Positions 8,402-16,810 of a stretch of DNA of 64,000 nucleotides are shown in pieces; within the stretch, counting starts at the first letter, position 1; every line of letters starts with the position of its first letter. The notes under the pieces were generated by a model that saw only the letters and a program-made list of their open reading frames with translations, was not told the DNA's origin and ran no database searches. The position numbers were made by a program, and so were the translations under genes. This stretch comes from Flavobacterium sp. LC2016-13 (GTDB taxonomy: Bacteria; Bacteroidota; Bacteroidia; Flavobacteriales; Flavobacteriaceae): assembly GCF_009707955.1 (NCBI RefSeq), contig NZ_WMDQ01000007.1:267781-331780 (forward strand), written 5' to 3'.

Positions 8402-9379
8402 ATGTCGCAAGTCGAACCAATTTTACAAGAAAACAAGAATCGTTTCGTTATTTTTCCTATCAAACATCATGATATTTGGGAATGGTATAAGAAGATGGAA
8501 GCTAGTTTTTGGACTGCTGAAGAAATCGATTTGCACCAAGACCTGACTGATTGGAATAATAAGTTAAGTGACGACGAAAGATATTTCATTAAACATATCT
8601 TAGCATTTTTTGCTGCGTCTGATGGAATCGTAAATGAAAACCTTGCTGAGAACTTTGTTAATGAAGTTCAATATGCTGAGGCAAAATTTTTCTATGGTTT
8701 TCAAATCATGATGGAAAATATTCATAGTGAAACTTATTCTCTATTAATTGATACCTATGTGAAAGATGAAGCAGAAAAAGCAGAATTATTTAATGCTTTG
8801 GAAGTTTTCCCTGCAATTGGTAAAAAAGCAGAATGGGCTTTAAAATGGATCGACTCTGATTCGTTTGCTGAAAGACTTATTGCTTTTGCTGCTGTTGAAG
8901 GAATTTTCTTTTCTGGTGCTTTTTGTTCTATTTATTGGTTGAAAAAACGTGGATTAATGCCAGGTTTAACTTTCTCTAACGAATTGATTTCGCGTGACGA
9001 AGGTGTACATTGTGATTTTGCAGTACACTTGCATAATCATCATTTAGTAAACAAAGTACCAAAAGACAGAATTAAAGAAATCATTGTTGATGCTTTAAAT
9101 ATTGAAAGAGAGTTTGTAACAGAATCTCTTCCGGTAAGTTTAATTGGAATGAATGCTACTTTAATGACGCAATACTTAGAATTTGTTGCCGATAGATTAT
9201 TAGTAGAATTAGGTTGCGATCGTGTTTATGGATCAGCGAATCCGTTTGATTTCATGGATATGATTTCTCTTCAGGGAAAAACTAATTTCTTTGAAAAACG
9301 TGTTGCCGAGTATCAAAAATCTGGTGTAATGAACACAGACAGTGATGCTCAGAAAATTTCATTTGATGCAGATTTTTAG
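8402..9379 (+). CDS. nrdB: class I ribonucleotide reductase, small subunit
   Basis: This 325-residue radical-generating subunit carries the diiron centre and works with NrdA to make deoxyribonucleotides. The iron-ligand helices are visible: DERYFIKHILAFFAASDGIV, NIHSETYSLLIDTY with the radical-type Tyr, AVEGIFFSGAFCSIYW and SRDEGVHCDFAVHL. An upstream in-frame ATG at 8363 is nearly on the predicted transcript start, and family proteins begin at MSQVEPIL, so I start at 8402. The gene lies 263 nt before nrdA in the same direction. Confidence 0.95.
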   Translation: MSQVEPILQENKNRFVIFPIKHHDIWEWYKKMEASFWTAEEIDLHQDLTDWNNKLSDDERYFIKHILAFFAASDGIVNENLAENFVNEVQYAEAKFFYGFQIMMENIHSETYSLLIDTYVKDEAEKAELFNALEVFPAIGKKAEWALKWIDSDSFAERLIAFAAVEGIFFSGAFCSIYWLKKRGLMPGLTFSNELISRDEGVHCDFAVHLHNHHLVNKVPKDRIKEIIVDALNIEREFVTESLPVSLIGMNATLMTQYLEFVADRLLVELGCDRVYGSANPFDFMDMISLQGKTNFFEKRVAEYQKSGVMNTDSDAQKISFDADF

Positions 9380-9642
9380 ACAACAACATACTTAGTGTTT
9401 TACCCCAAATAAACACTAAAAAAAGATTAAGATTTTACAATAAAACATTTTACGAATCTCTTTTCCCAAATCGTAGATTCAATAATTTTTGACACATTTT
9501 CGATCTGATTTCAGATTTGAACAGGGTAGCTATTGAGAATGCTGTAATTCTCAAAAAATAATTTAAAAACACACAATGTTTAAGTACTGGAATTCGTTTT
9601 CTAGAGACTTTCATTTTTTCAATAACTTAAAAAAGTAAGCTT
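9380..9642. other. nrdB-nrdA spacer with hairpins
   Basis: The spacer holds no gene. TTGAGAAT at 9533-9540 pairs with ATTCTCAA at 9547-9554 around a 6-nt loop, and ATCTG/CAGAT at 9503-9516 forms another small stem. Neither has a terminating T-run, so transcription could continue into nrdA. Confidence 0.4.
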
Positions 9643-12033
9643 ATGTATGTAGTAAAAAGAGATGGCCACAAAGAGCCGGTAATGTTTGATAAGATTACAG
9701 AAAGAATCAAAAAATTGTGTTACGGGCTTAATGAGCTTGTAGATCCTGTTAAGGTAGCGATGAGAGTTATCGAAGGATTGTATGATGGGGTTTCAACTTC
9801 TGAACTTGATAATCTTGCAGCAGAAACGGCGGCATCTATGACTATTGCACATCCAGATTATGCGCAATTGGCAGCTCGTGTGGCGATTTCAAACCTACAT
9901 TCAAATACTAAAAAGTCGTTTTCAGAAACGATGAAAGATATGTACAATTACGTAAATCCAAGAAACGGGCAAGATGCACCATTGCTTTCGGATGAAGTAT
10001 TTAAAGTAATTCAGGAAAACTCAGCTTTCCTTGATTCTCATATCATTTATACAAGAGATTTCAATTATGATTACTTTGGTTTCAAAACTTTAGAGCGTTC
10101 ATATTTGTTGAAAATAAACGGAAAAATCGTAGAAAGACCACAACATATGTTGATGCGTGTTTCAGTTGGTATTCACTTAGATGATTTAAAATCAGTTATT
10201 GAAACTTACGACTTAATGTCTAAAAAGTTCTTTACGCATGCAACACCAACGTTGTTCAATGCCGGAACTCCAAAACCACAAATGTCTTCTTGTTTCCTTT
10301 TGGCAATGCAGGATGATAGTATTGATGGTATTTACGATACATTAAAACAAACGGCTAAAATTTCGCAATCAGCGGGAGGAATTGGTCTTTCTATTCATAA
10401 CGTTCGTGCGACAGGATCTTATATTCGTGGTACAAACGGAACTTCAAACGGAATTGTTCCGATGTTGAGAGTATTCAACGATACCGCTCGTTATGTAGAT
10501 CAAGGAGGCGGAAAACGTAAAGGAAGTTTTGCGATTTATATCGAAACATGGCATGCTGATATCTTCGAATTTTTGGATTTAAAGAAAAATACAGGAAAAG
10601 AAGAAATGCGTGCGCGTGATTTATTTTTCGCTATGTGGACATCTGATTTATTCATGAAACGTGTACAGGAAGATGCATCTTGGACTTTAATGTGTCCAAA
10701 CGAATGTCCTGGATTATACGATGTTTACGGAGAAGAATTCGAAACAATGTATTTGGATTATGAATTTAGAGGAAAAGGTAGAAAAACGATTCGTGCACGT
10801 GAATTATGGGAGAAAATCCTTGAATCACAAATCGAAACAGGAACGCCTTATATGTTGTATAAAGATGCAGCAAACCGTAAATCGAACCACAAGAATTTAG
10901 GAACAATTCGTTCATCTAACTTGTGTACAGAGATTATGGAGTACACATCTAAAGATGAAATTGCAGTTTGTAACTTAGCTTCTATTTCATTGCCAATGTT
11001 TATTGAAAACGGACAATTTGATCACCAGGCACTTTACAATGTTACAAAACGTGTAACGCGTAACCTGAATAAAGTAATCGACAGAAACTACTATCCTGTA
11101 AAAGAAGCTGAAAATTCTAACTTACGTCACCGTCCGGTTGGGTTAGGTGTACAAGGTTTGGCTGATGCTTTTATCATGTTGCGTATGCCTTTTACAAGTG
11201 ATGAGGCTAAAACATTAAATCAGGAAATTTTCGAAACTTTATACTTTGCAGCCGTAACCGCTTCTATGGAAATGGCACAAGAAGAAGGACCATATTCTAC
11301 ATTTGAAGGTTCTCCGATGTCAAAAGGAGAATTCCAATACAATATGTGGGGAATGAAAGATGAAGAATTATCTGGTCGTTGGGACTGGGCTTCATTAAGA
11401 AAAGAAGTAATGGAACATGGAGTTCGTAACTCATTATTAGTTGCGCCAATGCCAACAGCTTCTACTTCTCAAATTTTAGGAAATAACGAAGCTTTCGAAC
11501 CATATACATCAAACATTTACACACGTCGTGTATTGTCTGGAGAATTTATCGTAGTAAACAAACATTTACTAGAAGACCTAGTAAAATTAGGTTTATGGAA
11601 CGAAGATTTGAAACAAGAAATTATGCGTCATAACGGATCAGTTCAAAATATTGATATTATCCCGCAAGACCTTAAAGAACTATATAAAACAGTTTGGGAA
11701 ATGTCGATGAAAGATATTATCGATATGTCTCGTCAAAGAGGTTATTTCATTGACCAATCACAATCATTGAATTTGTTCATGCAAGATGCAAACTATTCTA
11801 AACTAACGTCAATGCACTTCTATGCTTGGCAATCAGGTTTAAAAACAGGAATGTATTACTTAAGAACAAAATCAGCAGTAGATGCGATTAAATTCACCTT
11901 AAACAACGACAAAAAAGAAGAAGTTCCAACTTTGGTTGCAGAAACAGAATCTATTAGCGTTGAAGATTATAAAGCAATGCTTTTAAAAGCACAAGCCGCA
12001 GATCCTGAGGATTGTGAAATGTGTGGTTCTTAA
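9643..12033 (+). CDS. nrdA: class I ribonucleotide reductase, large subunit
   Basis: The 796-residue catalytic subunit reduces ribonucleoside diphosphates. An ATP-cone allosteric domain occupies about residues 1-90 (YVVKRDGHKEPVMFDKIT). The active-site region includes SSNLCTEI and the C-terminal radical-transfer Tyr pair is in KTGMYYLRT. The tail ends in CEMCGS, the redox pair reduced by thioredoxin or glutaredoxin. Length and domains are complete. It follows nrdB and is closed by a terminator at 12091-12122. Confidence 0.97.
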   Translation: MYVVKRDGHKEPVMFDKITERIKKLCYGLNELVDPVKVAMRVIEGLYDGVSTSELDNLAAETAASMTIAHPDYAQLAARVAISNLHSNTKKSFSETMKDMYNYVNPRNGQDAPLLSDEVFKVIQENSAFLDSHIIYTRDFNYDYFGFKTLERSYLLKINGKIVERPQHMLMRVSVGIHLDDLKSVIETYDLMSKKFFTHATPTLFNAGTPKPQMSSCFLLAMQDDSIDGIYDTLKQTAKISQSAGGIGLSIHNVRATGSYIRGTNGTSNGIVPMLRVFNDTARYVDQGGGKRKGSFAIYIETWHADIFEFLDLKKNTGKEEMRARDLFFAMWTSDLFMKRVQEDASWTLMCPNECPGLYDVYGEEFETMYLDYEFRGKGRKTIRARELWEKILESQIETGTPYMLYKDAANRKSNHKNLGTIRSSNLCTEIMEYTSKDEIAVCNLASISLPMFIENGQFDHQALYNVTKRVTRNLNKVIDRNYYPVKEAENSNLRHRPVGLGVQGLADAFIMLRMPFTSDEAKTLNQEIFETLYFAAVTASMEMAQEEGPYSTFEGSPMSKGEFQYNMWGMKDEELSGRWDWASLRKEVMEHGVRNSLLVAPMPTASTSQILGNNEAFEPYTSNIYTRRVLSGEFIVVNKHLLEDLVKLGLWNEDLKQEIMRHNGSVQNIDIIPQDLKELYKTVWEMSMKDIIDMSRQRGYFIDQSQSLNLFMQDANYSKLTSMHFYAWQSGLKTGMYYLRTKSAVDAIKFTLNNDKKEEVPTLVAETESISVEDYKAMLLKAQAADPEDCEMCGS

Positions 12034-12090
12034 TTTTTTTTAGAAGAAAGAAAATAGAATAAAGAGAAAAGATTATTCTTAATTAATAGA

Positions 12091-12122
12091 AAGCAGTTAT
12101 TGTAATGATAGCTGCTTTTTTT
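12091..12122 (+). terminator. intrinsic terminator after nrdA
   Basis: AAGCAGTTAT at 12091-12100 pairs with ATAGCTGCTT at 12108-12117 (10 bp, one G-U), followed by a run of T. Confidence 0.8.
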
Positions 12123-12139
12123 AATATAATAAATGTTTT

Positions 12140-12364
12140 ATGGCAAAAATAATCATGGAAAGTTGGAGATATGGATTGCAAAAAGTATCCTTGACTAAAT
12201 TGCAATATGAAAAACTTGGTTTGTCTTTGCTTGAATCTAAAACTAATACAGATATGCTTTTAGAAGATCAGATAATAATTTTAGAAATTGAAGATGAAAA
12301 TGTGGCTCGAGAGTTTTTGGAAGAAGCAGATAGATATGGCGTAAATTGTAGAATTATAGAATAA
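12140..12364 (+). CDS. small protein resembling the L7/L12 C-terminal fold
   Basis: The 74-residue protein (GLQKVSLTKLQ, LGLSLLESKTNTDMLL, AREFLEEADRYGVNCRI) follows the order strand, helix with GLSL-E-K, helix, strand of the ribosomal L7/L12 C-terminal domain. It lacks the L12 N-terminal and hinge parts and is not the ribosomal protein. Some L7/L12-fold small proteins occur as uncharacterised partners of secreted toxins, but no toxin gene is here. Its stop is 3 nt before the next small gene, so the two are co-transcribed. The fold assignment is tentative. Confidence 0.6.
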   Translation: MAKIIMESWRYGLQKVSLTKLQYEKLGLSLLESKTNTDMLLEDQIIILEIEDENVAREFLEEADRYGVNCRIIE

Positions 12365-12367
12365 AAA

Positions 12368-12643
12368 ATGGATCTGAATAAATTTATAAGCGGAGATATA
12401 AGCGAATATTATAATCTCGCAATTAGATATTTTAATAATATAAGTATCAAAGATTATGAATATGATGAATTCAATACGATTGTTCCAAAATCTATTTCGA
12501 TGTTAATCGATCATAATTTCATTCCTACTCCCTGCGTGGAAGTTAAATTGGTATTTCTTCAAGATCAAAAAGAAGTTGGAGCTTATTTTTTATATATAGA
12601 TGAGCAAAAAGAATTTATTGATGAGTTTCTTATAATTGATTAA
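12368..12643 (+). CDS. small hypothetical protein
   Basis: The 91-residue acidic protein has no signal peptide or membrane segment. It looks alpha/beta (YNLAIRYFNNISIKDYEYDEF; VEVKLVFLQDQKEVGAYFLYIDEQKEFIDEFLII). I do not recognise a family. It follows the L7/L12-like gene by 3 nt, so the pair probably acts together. The soluble, acidic, small and paired character resembles immunity proteins, but nothing in the sequence proves that. Confidence 0.55.
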   Translation: MDLNKFISGDISEYYNLAIRYFNNISIKDYEYDEFNTIVPKSISMLIDHNFIPTPCVEVKLVFLQDQKEVGAYFLYIDEQKEFIDEFLIID

Positions 12644-12815
12644 AATACTTTATTCATCTTTTCTAAAACGACAATATCCCTAAAAAATCCCCGTTTAAAT
12701 TATTACAAAGACTTTTCAAAACTTAGAGCCTTAGCAACTAAGGACCTCAGAACCTTTCCTCCAATTAAACCTTTCCAAAAAAACAAAGTCTTATTTCTAA
12801 ACAAATTCCTGCGTT

Positions 12816-14213
12816 ATGAAAAAAAGCAATCTTTGGTCGTTACGATTGGGTTTTTCCGGAAAAGAATCTGATAAAATTGAAAAATTAGGATTAGAAAAAT
12901 TTCTAAAGCATTCCTATCAATCAAAATTTGAGAAGCAACTTCCTGCTTTTTTAGAAGACGATCCAAAAACTATTATTGAACTCAAAGAACTAAAGGAATC
13001 TATAAAAACAGCAGATTCAGAAGCGAAAAAGAAACTTCTTAAAAGAGAAATTTATTCTGCAGTTGAATTCAAAAAATGGTGGATTGCCAAAATGCGGAAT
13101 GACGAATTTCCGTTACGCGAAAACATGGTGTGTTTCTGGCACAATCATTTCGTTTCGACTTCCCAAAAAGTAAAAGTCAATTATTGGATTTACCAGCATA
13201 ATATGATTTTGCGTGAACATGCTTTCGGAAACTTCAAAGAGCTGACCAAACAGGTTTTGAAATCGAATGCAATGGTGAAATATCTGGATAATGGTGATAA
13301 TAAAAAAGGAAAAATCAACGAGAATTTAAGCCGTGAATTATTAGAATTATTCACCATCGGAATTGGAAATTATACCGAAAGCGATATCAAAGAAGGCGCA
13401 AAAGCTTTAGCCGGATTAAATGTTGGAGACGATGGTGCGATTTACAGACGATTTGGCGAAGATAACAGCGATAAAACCTACTTTGGAAAAACCGGAAACT
13501 GGAAAGCAGATGATTTGGTTGATATTATTTTCGAACAGAAGAACATTCCATATTTAATTACCAGAAAAATCCTGAAATGGTTTGTTTATGATAATCCACC
13601 CGAAGATTTGGTGGTTTATTATGGAGATTATTTCAGAAAAGTAAAGTTTGAAATGGAACCATTGTTAACCAAAATTTTTACTGAAGAATATGCTAAAGAC
13701 ACATCAGGAACTAAAATCAAAGATCCGTTAGTATATATTTTACAGCTTATTGATGAATTGCAAATTGTGACTGTTGATAATGCCATGATTCTATATTTTC
13801 TGAAACAGCAAGGAATGGATTTATACAATCAAATAAATGTGAAAGGTTGGGATGGTGGAAATTCCTGGCTGACTTCTCAGATTTACTTACAGCGCAATAA
13901 TACTTCAGATTTGCTTTGCAGCGGAAGAAGTATTACAAAGAAAGTAATCAATAATATGACTGGTGATACTGAAAAGCCAAAATCAGAATTTGAGAAAATC
14001 GAAGTAAAAATAGATTTTGATTCAGACGGGAATAATAAAACCATAATTAGCGATTTGTCCAATACTTTATTATTCAAAGTAAATGATTCGATCCAGAAAG
14101 ACATGGAAAACTTGCTTAAATATGATTTTGACCCGAAAGATTCTCACGCCAATTTTGCCGTAATAAGACTCTTTAATTATATTACAAAACTGCCCGAATA
14201 TCAATTAATTTAG
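12816..14213 (+). CDS. DUF1800 domain-containing protein
   Basis: The 465-residue protein fits the DUF1800 family: FKKWWIAKMRNDEFPLRENMVCFWHNHF, then HAFGNFKEL, NENLSRELLELFTIG and LAGLNVG are the recognisable conserved blocks. DUF1800 proteins are usually encoded next to a DUF1501 protein, as here, with 12 nt between them. The biochemical role of the pair is not established. No N-terminal signal peptide is evident, so export, if any, may depend on the Tat-signal partner. The start is the only suitable ATG ahead of the conserved region. Confidence 0.88.
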   Translation: MKKSNLWSLRLGFSGKESDKIEKLGLEKFLKHSYQSKFEKQLPAFLEDDPKTIIELKELKESIKTADSEAKKKLLKREIYSAVEFKKWWIAKMRNDEFPLRENMVCFWHNHFVSTSQKVKVNYWIYQHNMILREHAFGNFKELTKQVLKSNAMVKYLDNGDNKKGKINENLSRELLELFTIGIGNYTESDIKEGAKALAGLNVGDDGAIYRRFGEDNSDKTYFGKTGNWKADDLVDIIFEQKNIPYLITRKILKWFVYDNPPEDLVVYYGDYFRKVKFEMEPLLTKIFTEEYAKDTSGTKIKDPLVYILQLIDELQIVTVDNAMILYFLKQQGMDLYNQINVKGWDGGNSWLTSQIYLQRNNTSDLLCSGRSITKKVINNMTGDTEKPKSEFEKIEVKIDFDSDGNNKTIISDLSNTLLFKVNDSIQKDMENLLKYDFDPKDSHANFAVIRLFNYITKLPEYQLI

Positions 14214-14225
14214 AAAGCTACAACT

Positions 14226-15392
14226 ATGAACAGAAGAAATTTTCTAACCTTAACAGGAACTTTTACAGGCGGATTGCTTGTGCTTCCTGATTTTTTACAT
14301 GCCTTTGGCTCACAAAATAATTTGGTAACAGGCGAACAATGTATTGTATTTGTTCAGCTAAATGGCGGTAATGACGGATTGAATACTTTTATTCCGTATG
14401 AAGATCCGTTATATTATGACTTGAGAACAAAAATTGCTCTGAATAAAGATGTAGTTGTCGGAAAAAATAAAGGAATGGCTTTTCATCCTTCTTTAAAAGA
14501 TTTTGCTCAAATGCAGCAAAATGGAGATTTAACTGTAATTCAAAATGTTGGATATCCGGAACCAATTCGGTCGCATTTTCGAAGTCAGGAAATTTGGCAA
14601 ACCGCAACAGACTCAAATAAATATATAAACGAAGGCTGGTTAGGGCGTTATTTAGATTTGCAATGCAATGGACATCAGGCAACGGCAGGAATAAATTTGG
14701 ATTCGATTGATAATTTGGCGTTAAAAGGATTAGAACCAAATTCAATAACCGTAAAAGATCCAAACCGATTTAAAATAAAATCGGAGAGAGAAGAAAATGT
14801 AAAGCTCTCTGATAATCCACAATTAGATTTTGTTCGAAAAATCGCTAATTCTGTTACAGAAGGATCAGATGAAATTCAGAAAGCTTTGACGAAATCAAAA
14901 TCAGAAATTAGTTATCCAAAAACCGAACTATCCAAAAATCTGGAATGGATTGGCCGATTGATAAAAGGAAATCTGAATTCGAAAGTATACTATACTTCAC
15001 TCGGAGGATTTGATACACACGATAATCAACTTGCGATTCATGAAAGAAAATTGACTGATTTAAATGATGCACTATTTAGCTTTTATCAGGATTTAAAGCA
15101 AGCGCAATTACTTCAAAATGTTACTATTGTTGTGTTTTCTGAATTTGGAAGACGAGTAAAAGACAACGGAAACGGAACGGATCACGGAACAGCTGCGCCC
15201 ATGTTTGTTATTGGAGGAAATAACAAAGGAACAATTTTGGGCAATAATCCAAATTTATCAGATTTAGATAATGGCGATTTAAAATATGAAATAGATTTTA
15301 GAAGCGTGTATGCATCATTATTACAGCAAAAAATGAATTTCGATTATTCTAAAATAGGAATTAAGAATAAGCCGGTTTCTGGGTTGTTTTAA
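14226..15392 (+). CDS. DUF1501 domain-containing protein with Tat signal
   Basis: This 388-residue protein is related to the alkaline phosphatase/sulfatase superfamily. The N-terminus MNRRNFLTLTGTFTGGLLVLP is a twin-arginine signal (RRNFL), so it is probably exported folded. The DUF1501 blocks are visible: CIVFVQLNGGNDGLNTFIPY, FHPSL, GGFDTHDNQ, FSEFGRRVKDNGNGTDHGTAAPMFVIGG. The Asp/His residues in GGFDTHDNQ and TDHGTAAP are candidates for a metal site. It follows the DUF1800 gene in one operon. Confidence 0.9.
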   Translation: MNRRNFLTLTGTFTGGLLVLPDFLHAFGSQNNLVTGEQCIVFVQLNGGNDGLNTFIPYEDPLYYDLRTKIALNKDVVVGKNKGMAFHPSLKDFAQMQQNGDLTVIQNVGYPEPIRSHFRSQEIWQTATDSNKYINEGWLGRYLDLQCNGHQATAGINLDSIDNLALKGLEPNSITVKDPNRFKIKSEREENVKLSDNPQLDFVRKIANSVTEGSDEIQKALTKSKSEISYPKTELSKNLEWIGRLIKGNLNSKVYYTSLGGFDTHDNQLAIHERKLTDLNDALFSFYQDLKQAQLLQNVTIVVFSEFGRRVKDNGNGTDHGTAAPMFVIGGNNKGTILGNNPNLSDLDNGDLKYEIDFRSVYASLLQQKMNFDYSKIGIKNKPVSGLF

Positions 15393-15399
15393 ATAGTTT

Positions 15400-15495
15400 G
15401 CCACGAATTTCACCAATTTGTAGATGTTAATAACGAACTTGAGAATCGAATTTTTGAATTCATAATAATTTGTGCTAATTCGTGAAATTCGTGGC
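15400..15495. repeat. inverted repeat, family C copy 1
   Basis: GCCACGAATTTCAC at 15400-15413 is perfectly complementary to GTGAAATTCGTGGC at 15482-15495. A second copy of the family is at 38502-38587. Confidence 0.85.
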
Positions 15496-15658
15496 AGAAA
15501 AATAAAAAATCTCAATTCCAAAAACGTCAGGATAGCAACTAAGTAACTTAGAACCTTTTCTGAAAAACAAATTTTAAGCTACATTTTTTATAATATCATA
15601 CAAAACTGAGGGAATTTGTTAAGAAATCCCTTTTTGTTTCATAAAATGCAATATTTTT

Positions 15659-15689
15659 TTTGGTGAGGTGAAAATAATTTATACATTCG
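15659..15689 (+). promoter_or_regulatory. probable promoter of the phe/tyr operon leader
   Basis: TTTG at 15659-15662 as the -33 element, a 19-nt spacer and TACATTCG at 15682-15689 (seven of eight of TAnnTTTG). It predicts a transcript start near 15696, about 24 nt before the leader peptide. Confidence 0.5.
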
Positions 15690-15719
15690 CAGAGAATTTA
15701 TTGAAAAACACAAAACAAA

Positions 15720-15800
15720 ATGTCTAATAACCGTTTTTATTTTAGCAACTCTTTTTATTTCTTCTTTAGTAGAAGTGAGGATTGTGCTATGGTTATTTGA
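15720..15800 (+). CDS. Phe/Tyr-rich leader peptide of pheA attenuator
   Basis: This 26-codon open frame starts with ATG at 15720 and stops at TGA 15798-15800. The core reads RFYFSNSFYFFF: six Phe (codons 6, 8, 12, 14, 15, 16) and two Tyr (7, 13). It lies 67 nt before pheA, followed directly by a terminator hairpin. That is the arrangement of ribosome-mediated attenuation, as in the E. coli pheL leader. If charged tRNA-Phe is scarce, a ribosome should stall at codons 14-16 and leave the antiterminator segment at 15778-15785 free; if not, it reaches the stop codon and covers that segment. The reading frame, the composition and the RNA pairing are seen; regulation is inferred. It is too short for usual gene calling. 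Confidence 0.8.
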   Translation: MSNNRFYFSNSFYFFFSRSEDCAMVI

Positions 15801-15838
15801 GAAAATTAAAAAGACAAATAAAACTAATATACAATCCT
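15778..15838 (+). promoter_or_regulatory. antiterminator stem of the pheA leader
   Basis: AGGATTGT at 15778-15785 is perfectly complementary to ACAATCCT at 15831-15838. The second strand overlaps the left arm of the terminator (15833-15841), so the two structures exclude each other. A small stem CTTCT/AGAAG (15761-15775) just upstream could act as a pause or protector hairpin. Confidence 0.65.
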
Positions 15839-15861
15839 GATGAAAATCAGGATTTTTTTTT
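15833..15861 (+). terminator. attenuator terminator before pheA
   Basis: AATCCTGAT (15833-15841) and ATCAGGATT (15846-15854) form a 9-bp stem with a GAAA tetraloop, followed by nine T (15853-15861). It ends 6 nt before the pheA start codon, so it can only be a conditional terminator. Confidence 0.85.
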
Positions 15862-15867
15862 GAATAT

Positions 15868-16707
15868 ATGACAACTAAAATTGCAATACAAGGTATAAAA
15901 GGTTCTTTTCATCATCAGGTAGTGAAAGAGTATTTCTCTGAAAATGTGGAAATTGATGAATGTTTGTCTTTTGAAGAATTAATTGACAGCCTGCTTTCAG
16001 GAAAAACAGATCAGGCAGTTATGGCAATTGAAAATTCGATTGCAGGACCAATTATTCCGAATTATGCTTTGATTGACAAAAATAATTTACACATAATTGG
16101 AGAGCATTATTTGAATATTAGTCAAAATTTAATGACGTTGAAAGGTCAGAAAATTGAAGATATAAAAGAAGTTCACTCACACCCAATGGCAATTTTACAA
16201 TGTATGGATTTCTTAAAACAATATCCGAACATTAAGTTGGTTGAAGACAAAGATACCGCTGAAACTGCAAGAAGAATTCAGGAAAAACAATTAACCGGAA
16301 TTGCGGCAATTGCAAGCAAAACGGCTTCTGAAATGTATGATCTTGATATTATTGCACCGGAAATTCAAACGATCAAAAATAATATGACTCGTTTTGTGAT
16401 TATCAAAAAGCAAAATTCATTTTTGCCTGAAAGTGAAATCAACAGAGCATCAATCAAATTTGAATTAGATCACAAAAGAGGAAGCTTAGCAGCGGTTTTG
16501 AATGTGATGAGTGATTGTAAATTGAATTTAACAAAGATTCAATCGCTTCCAAAAATTGAAACACCCTGGAAGTATTCATTTTTCGTAGATGTAACATTCG
16601 AAAAATATGAAGATTTTGCAAAAGCTAAATCGTTATTAAATATAATGGCAGAGTATTTCAAAGTATTAGGAGAATATAAAAACACAAAACCACTTAGTGA
16701 GTCATAA
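15868..16707 (+). CDS. pheA: prephenate dehydratase
   Basis: This converts prephenate to phenylpyruvate, the committed step to phenylalanine. It has 279 residues without a chorismate mutase domain: the dehydratase domain is at about 1-180, with the catalytic TRF motif at 174-176 and AIENSIAGPI at about 53-62. An ACT domain follows at about 195-270 (KRGSLAAVLNV, LTKIQSLP), which usually binds Phe for feedback inhibition. The missing chorismate mutase is supplied by the fourth gene of the same cluster. The gene is preceded by a leader peptide and attenuator. Confidence 0.95.
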   Translation: MTTKIAIQGIKGSFHHQVVKEYFSENVEIDECLSFEELIDSLLSGKTDQAVMAIENSIAGPIIPNYALIDKNNLHIIGEHYLNISQNLMTLKGQKIEDIKEVHSHPMAILQCMDFLKQYPNIKLVEDKDTAETARRIQEKQLTGIAAIASKTASEMYDLDIIAPEIQTIKNNMTRFVIIKKQNSFLPESEINRASIKFELDHKRGSLAAVLNVMSDCKLNLTKIQSLPKIETPWKYSFFVDVTFEKYEDFAKAKSLLNIMAEYFKVLGEYKNTKPLSES

Positions 16708-16810
16708 AGTTGGAAAGTCGAAAGTCTTAAAGTCCAAAAAAGCAGAAAGCAAATTAAAAAGTTTAAAAGAGTCTAAAGCCTAAAGCTTACGGCCTAAAAC
16801 AATAAAAAAA

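Noticed and set aside
9503..9554. Riboswitch between nrdB and nrdA
   Set aside because: The small hairpins do not match any riboswitch consensus I know (no cobalamin or other box) and there is no terminator.
14389..14763. 124-codon reverse frame inside the DUF1501 gene
   Set aside because: It is antisense to a conserved family coding region; Leu/Asn-rich, without motif.
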